From JADFQT01 sp965216025 (GTDB lineage Bacteria; Chloroflexota; Dehalococcoidia; Lucifugimonadales; UBA3495): DNA of 64,000 bases. Positions 1-8,537 of the stretch are shown here, in pieces; position 1 is the first letter of the stretch; the number at the start of each line of letters is the position of its first letter. The notes beneath the pieces were generated by a model. It saw only the letters and a program-made list of their open reading frames with translations, ran no database searches and was not told where the DNA came from. The stretch spans positions 744,001 through 808,000 of the forward strand of contig CBDCEX010000018.1 of NCBI GenBank assembly GCA_965216025.1, read 5' to 3'. The position numbers were made by a program, and so were the translations under genes.

Positions 1-355
1 CGCCACGGCATGCTCCACCCGCCGGGTAGGAGTCATGCGCTGGCGGGCGAAGCCATGGCGGCGCGGCTTTCTGGGCTCCTTTTTCTCCGGCGCTTGCCGG
101 CTGGAGTGCGGCTGATTACCCGCCATCCCCGACGACCCGCGCCGGTTGGGACGGGATTCCAGAACCCCAATCCGCCTTTGCAAATCGGCAATGACTGCCC
201 GCTGGCCGGCAATTATCTCCAGCAGAGTTTCGCGACTCGCCGCGTTCAGGTCTAGTTCAGTGTCCACCTCCCTGGTATGCCACAACTCCCCCGGCCATGC
301 CAGCGTTTTTCCAACGGCTTTGAGCCAATTCACCTCATCAAGTCTGAACAGTTAC
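1..355 (-). mobile_element. IS66-family element, 5' part of transposase gene only (runs off window)
   Basis: This stretch nearly matches 57642-57997, the start-proximal end of the IS66 copy at 56572-57997, in the same (minus) orientation. It encodes the N-terminal coiled-coil and linker part of the transposase. The outer end reads TCTGAACAGTTAC and stops at 355, the same terminus as the two complete copies. The 8 bp that follow (TTTGTCAA, 356-363) would be the target duplication, but the partner lies outside the window, so this is not verified. Confidence 0.9.
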
Positions 356-370
356 TTTGTCAAGGAAGAT

Positions 371-399
371 TTGACGGCCGCCCTAAGGCGTTATACAAT
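371..399 (+). promoter_or_regulatory. Sigma70-like promoter of the cobalamin operon
   Basis: TTGACG at 371-376 and TACAAT at 394-399 are separated by 17 bp. The predicted start near 406 lies about 65 nt upstream of the cobalamin riboswitch. It lies 15 bp outside the IS66 end, so the insertion left it in place. The match is by eye; no transcript data. Confidence 0.6.
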
Positions 400-469
400 T
401 TGGCTCGATCCACTACAGCCTGATCCGCTATTGGCCGGGATGGCTGGAACCGTTAAAAATAAAATAAAG

Positions 470-651
470 GCCTGAAGGTGGCCCCATTTTCGGGGTTGAA
501 AAGGGAAGTCGGTGCGAGTCCGGCGCGGTCCCGCCACTGTAACTGACAAAAGTGCCTATACTTCGTTGGCCGAAGGTTCCCGGTCCACTCTATTGGACCG
601 GGAAGACCGGGGACGCGGCAAATGTCAGAAGTCAGGAGACCTGCCTCAGGC
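470..651 (+). ncRNA. Cobalamin riboswitch
   Basis: Adenosylcobalamin-sensing leader RNA. The conserved core is readable: AAGGGAA and the GGTG...GTCC segment near 500-522, then CCCGCCACTGTAAC at 530-543. The B12-box-like segment GTCAGGAGACCTGCC lies at about 631-645. The closing P1 helix can be drawn between GCCTGA (470-475) and TCAGGC (646-651). It sits directly upstream of an intrinsic terminator and of the cobalamin synthesis genes, so it most likely shuts the operon down when cobalamin is plentiful. Confidence 0.95.
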
Positions 652-699
652 GCTGCTCAATATACTTCGCGGAAAGGTATAGCAAGCCCAACGTTGATG

Positions 700-724
700 C
701 CTGACCGAAGAGGTCAGGTTTTTT
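700..724 (+). terminator. Intrinsic terminator, riboswitch expression platform
   Basis: CCTGACC (700-706), loop GAAGA, GGTCAGG (712-718), followed by six T. It lies between the riboswitch and the first gene. The stem arm CCTGACC could also pair with GTCAGG inside the B12-box segment, which suggests a choice between terminator and antiterminator. That switching model is inference. Confidence 0.85.
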
Positions 725-775
725 AGTTTGGGGCCGGCGGGGTTGCATGCACCGCTCCCAGCCCAATGGTTTTGA

Positions 776-1141
776 ATGAATCGACCGGATTTGAACATTA
801 TTGTCTGTGTAGACGCCAGGAAGTGCCTTTGGGCCGAGTCTTACGGGCGCAGCGGCAAGGATTTGCTGGCGGAGTTGCGCCGCGCGGTTCATGAGGAGGA
901 CCTGGAGGAAGCAGTACAGGTTACTCCCTGCTTCTGCATCTTTGGTTGTACCTACGGTCCCAGAATTGACCTGTTCCAGAGATGGTCCGGGGAAAAGATT
1001 TTGTACGGAATTGGCACTGGCGAAGTATCTATAACCCGCCGAGGGAAGGTGAGCCTGCGGGAGATTCCTCCCAGCCTGCCCGAAATGCTCCGGCGAAATT
1101 TGCCCGAGGCTAACGCCAGAGCGGCGTCGGGACAGGATTAG
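776..1141 (+). CDS. Thioredoxin-fold [2Fe-2S] ferredoxin-like protein
   Basis: A 121-residue protein with cysteines spaced as in small thioredoxin-fold [2Fe-2S] proteins: C-x5-C near residues 11-17 and C-x-C-x3-C in the segment PCFCIFGCTYGP near 51-62. The GCTYGPRIDL segment resembles the CxxGP turn of that fold. It is the first gene after the B12 riboswitch, so it is probably cobalamin-repressed. DUF1636-type metal-binding proteins of this kind are often found with cobalamin or metal chaperone genes. A role in cobalt handling or corrin redox chemistry is inference. The ATG at 776 has no strong ribosome site. Confidence 0.6.
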   Translation: MNRPDLNIIVCVDARKCLWAESYGRSGKDLLAELRRAVHEEDLEEAVQVTPCFCIFGCTYGPRIDLFQRWSGEKILYGIGTGEVSITRRGKVSLREIPPSLPEMLRRNLPEANARAASGQD

Positions 1142-1171
1142 CCCAACAATCTAAAGATTAGGAAGGCGATT

Positions 1172-1573
1172 ATGATACGGGAGATTCTGGAAGAGTGCCA
1201 AAAGGGGTTTAACGGGGTTGGCTTCAATGAAGTGGTGCTGATGCTTTCCAACACGGTATCCACCGCCGAAGTCTTCATGAATCTGGATGACGTGCGATTC
1301 ACTGAAGAGGGAGACGTGGTAACCTTCATGGCGGAGGGAGGTACCCACCTGCACATGAACCTGGAACCGGTAAAGGAACTCCGCTTCAACTACACGGAGC
1401 GTAATGAGCGGGGCGAGCCCAGCTACTCGGTCTGGTTTGTAGAGGAGAACCAGGAGCCAGTCTTGAGAATTTATCTGCGCAAATCGGACGATGCAGCTAC
1501 CAATCAGCCGCGTCATGAGCTGTTCATGGCCTTGCTGGAGAAGTACGGAGAGTCGTTAAGCGTGTCGGGTTGA
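1172..1573 (+). CDS. ChuX/HutX-like small protein, possible tetrapyrrole binding
   Basis: A 133-residue cytoplasmic protein. The middle and end (GTHLHMNLEPVKEL, then YSVWFVEENQEPVLRIYLRK, then ELFMALLEKYGE) resemble the layout of the ChuX/HutX heme-utilisation fold: a histidine-containing strand, a YSVWF strand, an LRIYLRK strand and a C-terminal helix. It lies 30 nt after the Fe-S protein gene in the riboswitch-controlled operon. In this setting a bound tetrapyrrole could be a corrinoid rather than heme. The family call is by eye and uncertain; conserved protein of unknown function is the safe alternative. Confidence 0.45.
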   Translation: MIREILEECQKGFNGVGFNEVVLMLSNTVSTAEVFMNLDDVRFTEEGDVVTFMAEGGTHLHMNLEPVKELRFNYTERNERGEPSYSVWFVEENQEPVLRIYLRKSDDAATNQPRHELFMALLEKYGESLSVSG

Positions 1574-1627
1574 GCGGCGCCGCGCCGGCTCCAAGCTTTC
1601 TATAAGGTGTGTTAAAAACCAATGTCT

Positions 1628-1698
1628 TCCCCTTCGCAAGGGGGAGATTTAGAGGGGGTCACCTTACCCCACCTAACCTCCCCTTGGTAAGGGGAGGG
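1628..1698. repeat. Intergenic pyrimidine/purine palindromic repeat
   Basis: Two adjacent hairpin-like units (CCCCTTCGCAAGGGGG and CTCCCCTTGGTAAGGGGAG) with AGAGGGGG/CACCTT spacers. Similar units occur at 17927-18003, 34755-34790 and 41409-41455. No coding potential seen. Confidence 0.6.
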
Positions 1699-1730
1699 AC
1701 TTATTAAACACGGTTTGAGGACGGCCCAGC

Positions 1731-3098
1731 ATGGCCCCAGCATTGGTAATAGCCGGAGTACGCAGCGGAGTGGGTAAGACTACTATCGCCACCGGCATTA
1801 TGGGCGCCTTGACCCGGCGGGAATATCGGGTACAGCCTTTCAAAGCCGGTCCCGATTACATCGACCCCTCCTACCATAAGCTGGCCTGCGGCGTGCCTTC
1901 CAGGAACCTGGATACCTGGCTGATGCCCCATGCCGCCGTTTCCGAGCTCTACCAACGAGCCAGCGGCAGCCGCCAAATTTCGGTGATCGAAGGGGTCATG
2001 GGTGTCTTCGATGGGCACTCCAATCTCTCCGAGGAGGGGTCCACCGCCGAGCTGGCCAAGCTGCTGGACGCTCCGGTGATTCTGGTGGCCGACGCCTCAA
2101 AAGTTGCCCGCAGCGTCGCGGCCGAGGTGCTGGGATATCAGCAGTTCGATCCGGACCTGCGCATCGCCGGGGTGATCCTCAACGGCGTGGGCGGACCGCG
2201 CCACCTGGAATTCTGCGCGCCTCAGATCGAGGCCACCACCGGTTTGCCGGTTCTCGGGTATCTGCCCCGGCGGGAGGAGTTGGTGCAGCCGGAGCGGCAT
2301 TTGGGTCTGATACCAACTGTTGAGGGAACCGTTGTCGACGAATGGTACGATACCCTGATCGCTCAGGTCGAGGAGACCATTGATTTGGATCGGCTGCTGA
2401 AAATCGCGGCTGGGTCCAACCCTCCCGCGGCGGCGCCCAACCTGTATCCGGAGGAAGATCAGCCGAAGCGGGCGGTGATTGCGCTGGCCCAAGATGCGGC
2501 CTTCAGCTTTTATTACCAGGATTCCCTGGATTTGCTGCAAGCCTGGGGAGCCGAGTTGGTCCCCTTCAGCCCTTTGGTGGACGCGGGTTTGCCCGCCGGG
2601 GCGGGAGGTATTTATATTGGTGGAGGATTTCCGGAGATGTTCGCCCAGCAGCTTTCCCAGAACCAGCCGATGCTTCAATCGCTGCGCCAGGCGGTGGGGC
2701 GGGGCCTGCCGGTGTATGCGGAGTGTGGCGGGCTGATGTACCTGGGGCAGAGTTTGTCCGACTTGGAAGGGGTGCATTACCCCATGGTCGGCGCCCTGCC
2801 GGTAGTTTCATCGATGGTGGGTCGCCAGCTTCACCTGGGTTATCGCGAGGTGGAGTCCTGCACCGACAGTCCTTTGCTGCGGAAGGGCCAACGGGTGCGG
2901 GGGCATGAGTTTCACTGGTCGGTGTTGGAGCAGCCGGCAGATCCGGAACAGGCGGTTTATCGAGTGGTGGACCAGGACAACCGCCCCGAGGGATTTCAGG
3001 CCGGCAGCGTTTGGGCGTCCTATATCCACATTCATCTGGGGAGCGACCCAACCCTGGCGAAAAGATTCGTCGAAACCTGCGCCGGGGGGTCAGGCTAA
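1731..3098 (+). CDS. cbiA: Cobyrinate a,c-diamide synthase
   Basis: Uses ATP and glutamine to amidate the a and c side chains of cobyrinic acid. The 455 residues have the expected two domains. The N-terminal P-loop synthetase domain has GVRSGVGKTT at residues 9-18 and the FKAGPDYIDP motif that follows. The C-terminal class-I glutamine amidotransferase domain has its nucleophile Cys332 in YAECGGLMYLG and a later HEFHW segment. Length is normal for CbiA/CobB. It opens the recognisable cobalamin block of the operon. Confidence 0.95.
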   Translation: MAPALVIAGVRSGVGKTTIATGIMGALTRREYRVQPFKAGPDYIDPSYHKLACGVPSRNLDTWLMPHAAVSELYQRASGSRQISVIEGVMGVFDGHSNLSEEGSTAELAKLLDAPVILVADASKVARSVAAEVLGYQQFDPDLRIAGVILNGVGGPRHLEFCAPQIEATTGLPVLGYLPRREELVQPERHLGLIPTVEGTVVDEWYDTLIAQVEETIDLDRLLKIAAGSNPPAAAPNLYPEEDQPKRAVIALAQDAAFSFYYQDSLDLLQAWGAELVPFSPLVDAGLPAGAGGIYIGGGFPEMFAQQLSQNQPMLQSLRQAVGRGLPVYAECGGLMYLGQSLSDLEGVHYPMVGALPVVSSMVGRQLHLGYREVESCTDSPLLRKGQRVRGHEFHWSVLEQPADPEQAVYRVVDQDNRPEGFQAGSVWASYIHIHLGSDPTLAKRFVETCAGGSG

Positions 3099-3141
3099 TC
3101 CGAAAACTCCCCCTAAAAATTCCCCTAGGGAGGCTGCCAAA

Positions 3142-3714
3142 ATGAGCTCTGAACAGGCCGCTGAGCCTGGGCCCCAATCGGTCAAGGGACCCCGCATCAA
3201 CCAGGGACTGGTAATTGTCAACACTGGCAACGGTAAAGGGAAGACCACCGCCGCCATGGGCGTGCTCTTCCGGGCTTGGGGACGGGACATGAAGGTGATA
3301 ATGCTCCAGTTCATCAAGCATACCACTGCCAATTTTGGGGAGCAGCGCGCCGCCCAGAAGATAGGCGTAACCGTTCGTGCCATGGGAGACGGCTTTACCT
3401 GGCGTTCCCAGGATCTGGACCAGAGCGCAGACCTGGCGCGGGCCCTGTGGGAAGATGCCAAAGAAATAATCGCTACCGGCGGCTACGACGTGGTGATCCT
3501 GGATGAATTCACCTATCCCATGCATTACCAGTGGATTCCCGTATCGGAGGTTATCGAGGCCCTGAAGCAGCGTCCGGAGATGCAGCATGTGATCATCACC
3601 GGACGCCACGCCCCCGAAGAGTTGGTGGAATACGCCGATCTGGTCACCGAGATGTCGGTGGTTAAGCATCCATATACCAGTGGAATCAAGGCCCAGCCGG
3701 GCATCGAGTTTTAG
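3142..3714 (+). CDS. cobO: Cob(I)alamin adenosyltransferase, CobA/CobO/BtuR type
   Basis: Transfers the adenosyl group of ATP to the cobalt of reduced corrinoids. The 190-residue protein carries the family's P-loop NTGNGKGKTTAA at residues 27-38, and later FIKHT and VILDEFTYPMHY, typical of the CobA/CobO family and not of PduO or EutT. The ATG at 3142 is chosen because GGGAGG lies 8 nt upstream; the reading frame is open further upstream into cbiA. The gene follows cbiA by 43 nt. The C-terminus PYTSGIKAQPGIEF matches the family ending. Confidence 0.95.
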   Translation: MSSEQAAEPGPQSVKGPRINQGLVIVNTGNGKGKTTAAMGVLFRAWGRDMKVIMLQFIKHTTANFGEQRAAQKIGVTVRAMGDGFTWRSQDLDQSADLARALWEDAKEIIATGGYDVVILDEFTYPMHYQWIPVSEVIEALKQRPEMQHVIITGRHAPEELVEYADLVTEMSVVKHPYTSGIKAQPGIEF

Positions 3715-3737
3715 CGGGCCTTAGCTGGAGGTTGGTA

Positions 3738-4127
3738 ATGGCAGAGTTGGTCTTCGCAACGGAGATGAAGGGAAATCTGGCTCCGGTTGAGGGACAGGAA
3801 GGGTCATTTACTTTCCGCGCCAATGGCACCGGTCCCAATGGAGAGGCCGTGACCACCCAATCCGACGTGGTCATGGAGACTGATGGCTTCAAAGAAACGG
3901 GCACTATCGAATATGCTGGCCGGGGCAAGGTGTTTTTCGAGACCGTTGGCCTGGGAACGCTGTCGCCAAGTCCAGTTGCGGACCTAAGTTATGGTGCGGT
4001 CATTTGGCGGATAACCGGAGGCGAAGGGGAATTCCAGGGAGCTAGCGGACATATTACCTCCAACTTCGCTGTCTCTGCCACCGGGGAAGCGGTAGACAAT
4101 AATTACTCCAGGATTTTCATCCCCTAA
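3738..4127 (+). CDS. DUF3224-like beta-barrel protein
   Basis: A 129-residue protein built mostly of predicted beta strands, with a GEGEFQGASGHITSNF segment near residues 95-110 that resembles the GxFxGAxG signature of DUF3224 and allene-oxide-cyclase-like barrels. No signal peptide or catalytic motif is evident. The ATG at 3738 has GGAGG upstream at 3727-3731. It lies 23 nt after cobO and before cobT, so it is co-transcribed with cobalamin genes, but no role in that pathway is known. The family call is by resemblance. Confidence 0.55.
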   Translation: MAELVFATEMKGNLAPVEGQEGSFTFRANGTGPNGEAVTTQSDVVMETDGFKETGTIEYAGRGKVFFETVGLGTLSPSPVADLSYGAVIWRITGGEGEFQGASGHITSNFAVSATGEAVDNNYSRIFIP

Positions 4128-4188
4128 GGTAACCGGGGGTCTGCCCCAATTTGCGGGTCTCCCTTCCCCGACAAAAAGGAGCGCAGGC

Positions 4189-5289
4189 ATGGCTATTTCA
4201 GCCCTGGTCGACCGAACCCTGGCGGCCATTGCTCCTCTGGATCAGGCGGCCATGGCGGCGGCCCGAGCCCGGCAGGACACTTTAACCAAGCCCTTGGGCA
4301 GCTTGGGGAGGCTGGAAGAGCTATCGATCCGCCTGGCCGGCATCTTCGCCGACCCTCTCCCCAGCATTGGCCGCAAGTGCGTGATACTGGCCGCAGGAGA
4401 CCACGGGGTGGTGGCCGAGGGCGTAAGCGCCTATCCCCAGGAAGTTACGCCGCAAATGGTCTATAACTTCCTGTCGGGCGGCGCCGCGATCAACGTGTTG
4501 GCTCGGCATGTTGGAGCGGAGATTGTGATCATCGACGCCGGTGTAGCCGCCGATTTGAAGCCTCATCCCCTGCTCCGTTCGGCAAAGATTGGACGGGGAA
4601 CCGCCAACATGGCGGTGGGCCCGGCCATGAACCAACAGCAGGCGGTCCATTGCTTGGAAACCGGTATCCAGGCCGCTCAGGAACAGATCGATGCCGGAGC
4701 GGACCTGATCGCCTGCGGCGACATGGGCATTGGCAACACCACCGCCTCCAGCGCCATTACGGCGGTGATCACCGGGACTGACCCGGAGGTGACCACCGGT
4801 CGGGGCACTGGGCTGGAGGATGCGGCTTTGGCCCACAAGGTCCAAGTTATCCGGCGGGCCATTCAACTTAATCAGGCCGAGCCTTCCGACGGGCTGGATG
4901 TTTTGACCAAACTGGGCGGATTTGAAATAGGGGTTCTGTCCGGCATCATGCTCGGCGCTGCTGCCGGCCGCAGACCGGTATTGGTCGACGGATTCATTTC
5001 CGGAGCCGCCGCCCTCATTGCGTGGAGGCTGTGCCCCCTGGCAGCCAGCTATCTCGTCGCCGCCCATCGTTCGGTGGAGCCGGGCCATGGCGTGGCACTG
5101 GAGGCCATGGGACTATCTCCCTTGCTGAACCTGGAGATGCGGTTGGGGGAGGGTACCGGCGCCGCCCTGGCCATGCCCCTGGTGGAGGCCGCGGCCAAAT
5201 GCCTGGCGGAAATGGCTACTTTCACCCAGGCTGGAGTCTCGGAGCGGGACGAGGACGGAAGTGATACCGGCACGCCGAGCCCTAGTTGA
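4189..5289 (+). CDS. cobT: Nicotinate-nucleotide--dimethylbenzimidazole phosphoribosyltransferase
   Basis: Activates the lower-ligand base by moving phosphoribose from nicotinate mononucleotide to dimethylbenzimidazole, giving alpha-ribazole phosphate. The 366-residue length is normal. Family features are KPLGSLGRLEEL near residues 30-41, AAGDHGVVAEGVSAYP near 64-79, GDMGIGNTTASSA near 178-190, and the catalytic glutamate E321 in RLGEGTGAALA. It precedes cobS in the nucleotide-loop assembly part of the operon. Confidence 0.96.
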   Translation: MAISALVDRTLAAIAPLDQAAMAAARARQDTLTKPLGSLGRLEELSIRLAGIFADPLPSIGRKCVILAAGDHGVVAEGVSAYPQEVTPQMVYNFLSGGAAINVLARHVGAEIVIIDAGVAADLKPHPLLRSAKIGRGTANMAVGPAMNQQQAVHCLETGIQAAQEQIDAGADLIACGDMGIGNTTASSAITAVITGTDPEVTTGRGTGLEDAALAHKVQVIRRAIQLNQAEPSDGLDVLTKLGGFEIGVLSGIMLGAAAGRRPVLVDGFISGAAALIAWRLCPLAASYLVAAHRSVEPGHGVALEAMGLSPLLNLEMRLGEGTGAALAMPLVEAAAKCLAEMATFTQAGVSERDEDGSDTGTPSPS

Positions 5290-5314
5290 ACCGATTTTTT
5301 GTTGATCCAACTCC

Positions 5315-6109
5315 ATGCTGTTGAGGTCCTTCCTCGCCGCCCTGACCTTTCTGACGCTGCTGCCTGCGGGCGGCAGCCGGATGTTCACCCAGCGGGAGAT
5401 CAGCGTCTCTCGGGGTTTTTACCCCTTAGTAGGCCTGCTGATCGGGTTGCTGCTGGTAGCTCTGGAACGGGGGGCCGGCCAACTCTTTCCTCTGCCCTTG
5501 ACCGCGGTGGTACTCCTGCTGGCCCTGCTGGTGATAACCCGGGGTTTGCATTTTGACGGGTTCATGGACGTTTGCGATGGACTGTTCGGCGCATACACCC
5601 GGGAGCGGCGTCTGGAAATTATGCGCGATTCCCAAGTCGGGGCCTTCGCGGTGGCCGGTGGCACGGCGCTGTTGATACTGAAATACGGCGCTCTCGTTTC
5701 TCTGCTCAGCATCCCGGGCGCTGGTAAGGCGTGGGCCTTGCTGGCGTTTCCGATGCTGTCTCGCTGGTCTATGGTCATTCTCCTGCAGGCCTTCCCCTAT
5801 GTCAGAGAAGCCGGGCTGGGCTCTCCTTTTCACGGAGAAGGCGGGAAGCCGTGGATCGCCGCCGGGTTCGCTTTGCTGGTCACCGCTGGCGTTTCCATAG
5901 GCTTGGGGGGCATCGGCGGAGCAATAATAATTGTTGGGGTGTCACTGCTGGCGGCCCTAGTTGGCTGGACTATGACTCGGATCCTGGGAGGCTTGACTGG
6001 AGACATATACGGCGCCACCAATGAGATTGTTGAAGCCACGGTTCTGGTAGCGGCAGTGGCGATGCTGCCCTATGGGTTGCTGAAACTCTGGGCCGGCCCC
6101 TTCTGGTAA
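5315..6109 (+). CDS. cobS: Adenosylcobinamide-GDP ribazoletransferase (cobalamin synthase)
   Basis: Integral membrane enzyme that joins adenosylcobinamide-GDP with alpha-ribazole (phosphate). The 264 residues contain several hydrophobic segments. The acidic metal site HFDGFMDVCDGLFG near residues 78-91 is followed by RLEIMRDSQVGAFAV, the family hallmark. The N-terminus FLAALTFLTLLPAG matches CobS starts. It lies 25 nt after cobT and 8 nt before cbiB, indicating one transcript. Confidence 0.95.
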   Translation: MLLRSFLAALTFLTLLPAGGSRMFTQREISVSRGFYPLVGLLIGLLLVALERGAGQLFPLPLTAVVLLLALLVITRGLHFDGFMDVCDGLFGAYTRERRLEIMRDSQVGAFAVAGGTALLILKYGALVSLLSIPGAGKAWALLAFPMLSRWSMVILLQAFPYVREAGLGSPFHGEGGKPWIAAGFALLVTAGVSIGLGGIGGAIIIVGVSLLAALVGWTMTRILGGLTGDIYGATNEIVEATVLVAAVAMLPYGLLKLWAGPFW

Positions 6110-6117
6110 TTTAGTCC

Positions 6118-7059
6118 ATGCTTGGTATTCCCGACAACATGGCCCTTCTCCTGCTGGCGGTATTGCTGGACCTGGCGGTGGGAGAGTTGCCGAACCGTCT
6201 CCACCCCACGGTTTGGATCGGAAAGACGGTTTCCTGGAGCGAGAAGCTGGCGCCCAAGGGACAAAGGTCACAGCTAGCCTACGGCGCGGGAATCGCGCTG
6301 CTGATTCCGGTGTTTTGGGGTGGGCTGGCCTACCTGGCGGCCGACGGTCTGCAGCAGCTACACCCGGTGTCTTATGTATTAGCGGGAGCGGCGCTGCTAA
6401 AGCCTACCTTTTCGCTGAGGATGCTGTTTCAGGTGGCCAGATGGCTCCGGACATTGATCGCGGCCGGCGCCATTGACGAGGTTCGGGCCAACATGCCCTC
6501 TCTGGTAAGCCGGGATGTGGACGATATAACTTTGGAGCAGGCTACGGCGGCGACTGTGGAGTCGGTCTCCGAGAACCTGACCGACAGCATCATTGGGCCC
6601 TGGCTGGCCTTCGCATTGTTCGGCCTGCCCGGGGCGTTTGCCTATCGTGCTGTCAACACGCTGGATAGTATGATAGGCTATCATGGTAGATACGAATTCC
6701 TGGGTAAAGCATCGGCCCGGCTGGATGACCTGGTGAATCTAATCCCGGCTCGACTGACCGCCTTCCTGCTGCTGCTGGCCAGTTGCTTCCTACCGGGCCA
6801 GCGAGCCGCCGGAGCCTGGCGAATCATGTGGCGGGACCACGCTCGCACCGCCAGTCCGAACGCCGGCTGGACCATGAGCAGTATAGCTGGAGCCTTGGGC
6901 GTGGCGTTGGAAAAGACGGGCCATTACCGGCTGGGGGATGCCACCAGGGGCTTGCAGCCCGAGGACATAACCCGGGCGCTGCAAAGTATGGCGTTGGTGG
7001 CGGCTTTTGGGCTGGCTTTGGCAATCGGATTGATCTACTTGAAAGATTGGTTTTTTTAG
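6118..7059 (+). CDS. cbiB: Adenosylcobinamide-phosphate synthase
   Basis: Membrane enzyme that attaches the aminopropanol-phosphate linker to adenosylcobyric acid. The 313-residue length is typical for CbiB/CobD. Seen in the sequence: an N-terminal LDLAVGELPNRLHPTVWIGK segment, then ATVESVSENLTDSIIGPW and AYRAVNTLDSMIGY, all characteristic, plus several membrane spans. Its partners are in the same operon: the threonine kinase at 11307 and the decarboxylase at 7135 supply the linker. Confidence 0.95.
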   Translation: MLGIPDNMALLLLAVLLDLAVGELPNRLHPTVWIGKTVSWSEKLAPKGQRSQLAYGAGIALLIPVFWGGLAYLAADGLQQLHPVSYVLAGAALLKPTFSLRMLFQVARWLRTLIAAGAIDEVRANMPSLVSRDVDDITLEQATAATVESVSENLTDSIIGPWLAFALFGLPGAFAYRAVNTLDSMIGYHGRYEFLGKASARLDDLVNLIPARLTAFLLLLASCFLPGQRAAGAWRIMWRDHARTASPNAGWTMSSIAGALGVALEKTGHYRLGDATRGLQPEDITRALQSMALVAAFGLALAIGLIYLKDWFF

Positions 7060-7134
7060 GCTAGCAGCAAGGTAATACCGCAAGCCACCCGGTTAACCTA
7101 GCTAGGTCGGCGGCGGGAACCTGCCGGGAATTTA

Positions 7135-8358
7135 ATGGTGAAAATGGCTCATCCGGTAGAAGCAGCAATTGGTTCAGGACCGGCCCGGCCGCCATCGCAG
7201 GCCCGGCCGGTTCACGGCGGCATCAAGCCAGAGCAGCTTCGGGCGTTGGGATTGAAGCCGGAAGAGGTTCTGGACTTTAGCGCCAGCGTCAGCCCGCTGG
7301 GCCCGCCCGAGGGTCTGGCAGAAGCGCTGAGTGGGGTGGACCTGACCGCCTATCCAGACCCGGCGTGCCTGGAGCTGAGAGAAGCCTTGGCTAGTCACCT
7401 GTCCGGCTCTCGGGCCGGCCGGATTACCCCGGAGCAGGTCCTGCCGGGCAACGGCTCTACCGAGCTAATCCACCTCCTCGCCCGGGCGTTTCTTGTTCCA
7501 GCGCTTCCTGCTCCAAAGCAGGAAGGCGCCAGCCCCGGGGTATTGTTACTGACTCCCACCTATGGAGAATACCGGGGGGCTGGCCTGCTGGCCGGCGCTA
7601 CGGTCTCGGAATTGGAAGCCGACCGGGAGAGGGGATTCTGCTGGGACCTGGCGGAAGCCCGCCGCCGCATTACCCGGACCATTTCCCAGACCACCGGCTT
7701 AAATGACAGGCTCAGTCTGGTATTCTTGTGTAATCCCAACAACCCGACGGGAGTATACCTGGCGCAGGAGGAAGTCCAGGCGCTGGTCCAAGCCTGCGCT
7801 GAAGCTGGGGCCCTGCTGGTGGTGGACGAGGCTTACCTGAATTTTGTGGACCGCCGCTGGGATTCCCTGGAATTGTTGGAGGGAGGCAACACGGTCCTGC
7901 TCCGCTCCATGACCAAGGACTACGCCCTGACCGGGCTGAGGCTGGGCTATTCCCTGGCCTCGCCGGAGGTCACCGCCCGGCTGGCTTCCTTCCAACCCGA
8001 CTGGAGCGTCAACAGCCTGGCTCAGGCAGCGGGACGAGCCGCTCTGGCGGACCGGGATTATCTTCCCCGCGCCAGGGAGGCGGTCAACGCTGCCAAGGAG
8101 TACCTGATTCAGGAATTGGGTAGCATGGGATTTATCATCCGTCCCTCCGCCGCCAACTTTCTGCTGATTGAAGTCGGGGACGGCGGGTGGTGGGGGGACC
8201 GCTTGATGCACCAGGGCATTTTTGTGCGGGATTGCGCTTCCTTTGGATTGCCAGATTGCATCCGAATAGGCGTTCGGACCCAGGCAGATTGCGAAAAGCT
8301 GGTTGCGGCCGTGGCTCAGGAGAAGCTGCCCTGGCCGGTGGTTGCCGCCGGTCCATGA
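7135..8358 (+). CDS. cobD: L-threonine-O-3-phosphate decarboxylase (CobD-type, PLP fold I)
   Basis: Decarboxylates threonine phosphate to (R)-1-aminopropan-2-ol phosphate, the linker used by CbiB. The 407 residues follow the histidinol-phosphate aminotransferase fold: LDFSASVSPLGPP at the start, LPGNGSTELIHLLAR, LCNPNNPTG, VVDEAYLNF, and the PLP lysine K261 in SMTKDYALTGLRLGY. A short extra loop (about residues 122-137, rich in Pro and Ala) is unusual. The HisC alternative is less likely, because the gene sits in a cobalamin operon next to a threonine kinase. The start could also be the ATG at 7144. Confidence 0.88.
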   Translation: MVKMAHPVEAAIGSGPARPPSQARPVHGGIKPEQLRALGLKPEEVLDFSASVSPLGPPEGLAEALSGVDLTAYPDPACLELREALASHLSGSRAGRITPEQVLPGNGSTELIHLLARAFLVPALPAPKQEGASPGVLLLTPTYGEYRGAGLLAGATVSELEADRERGFCWDLAEARRRITRTISQTTGLNDRLSLVFLCNPNNPTGVYLAQEEVQALVQACAEAGALLVVDEAYLNFVDRRWDSLELLEGGNTVLLRSMTKDYALTGLRLGYSLASPEVTARLASFQPDWSVNSLAQAAGRAALADRDYLPRAREAVNAAKEYLIQELGSMGFIIRPSAANFLLIEVGDGGWWGDRLMHQGIFVRDCASFGLPDCIRIGVRTQADCEKLVAAVAQEKLPWPVVAAGP

Positions 8359-8403
8359 CAGAAAGTTTTCGCCATACCCGATATCCAAGAGACTGGGTGG
8401 GAT

Positions 8404-8485
8404 GTCATTGCGAGAGGTCACGATCTAATCGGGACGACGAAGCAATCCCAGAGGGGCTAGATTGCTTCGCTTCGCTCGGAATGAC
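8404..8485. repeat. REPIN-like dispersed repeat (GTCATTGCGAG...GAATGAC)
   Basis: An inverted pair: GTCATTGCGAG to GAAGCAATC, a spacer, then GATTGCTTCGCTTCGCTCGGAATGAC-type sequence in opposite orientation. Related pairs are at 24941-25005 and 44213-44291. It sits in the 179-bp gap between cobD and the phosphatase gene, inside the operon, where its RNA would form a long hairpin. Confidence 0.75.
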
Positions 8486-8537
8486 GATGGTCAGCTTCTT
8501 ACACACCCTCTGACGCCTAATAAGAGGTCCTAGCATA

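Noticed and set aside
146..475. 109-residue open frame at the left end
   Set aside because: It is the antisense shadow of the IS66 transposase gene and runs into the promoter region.
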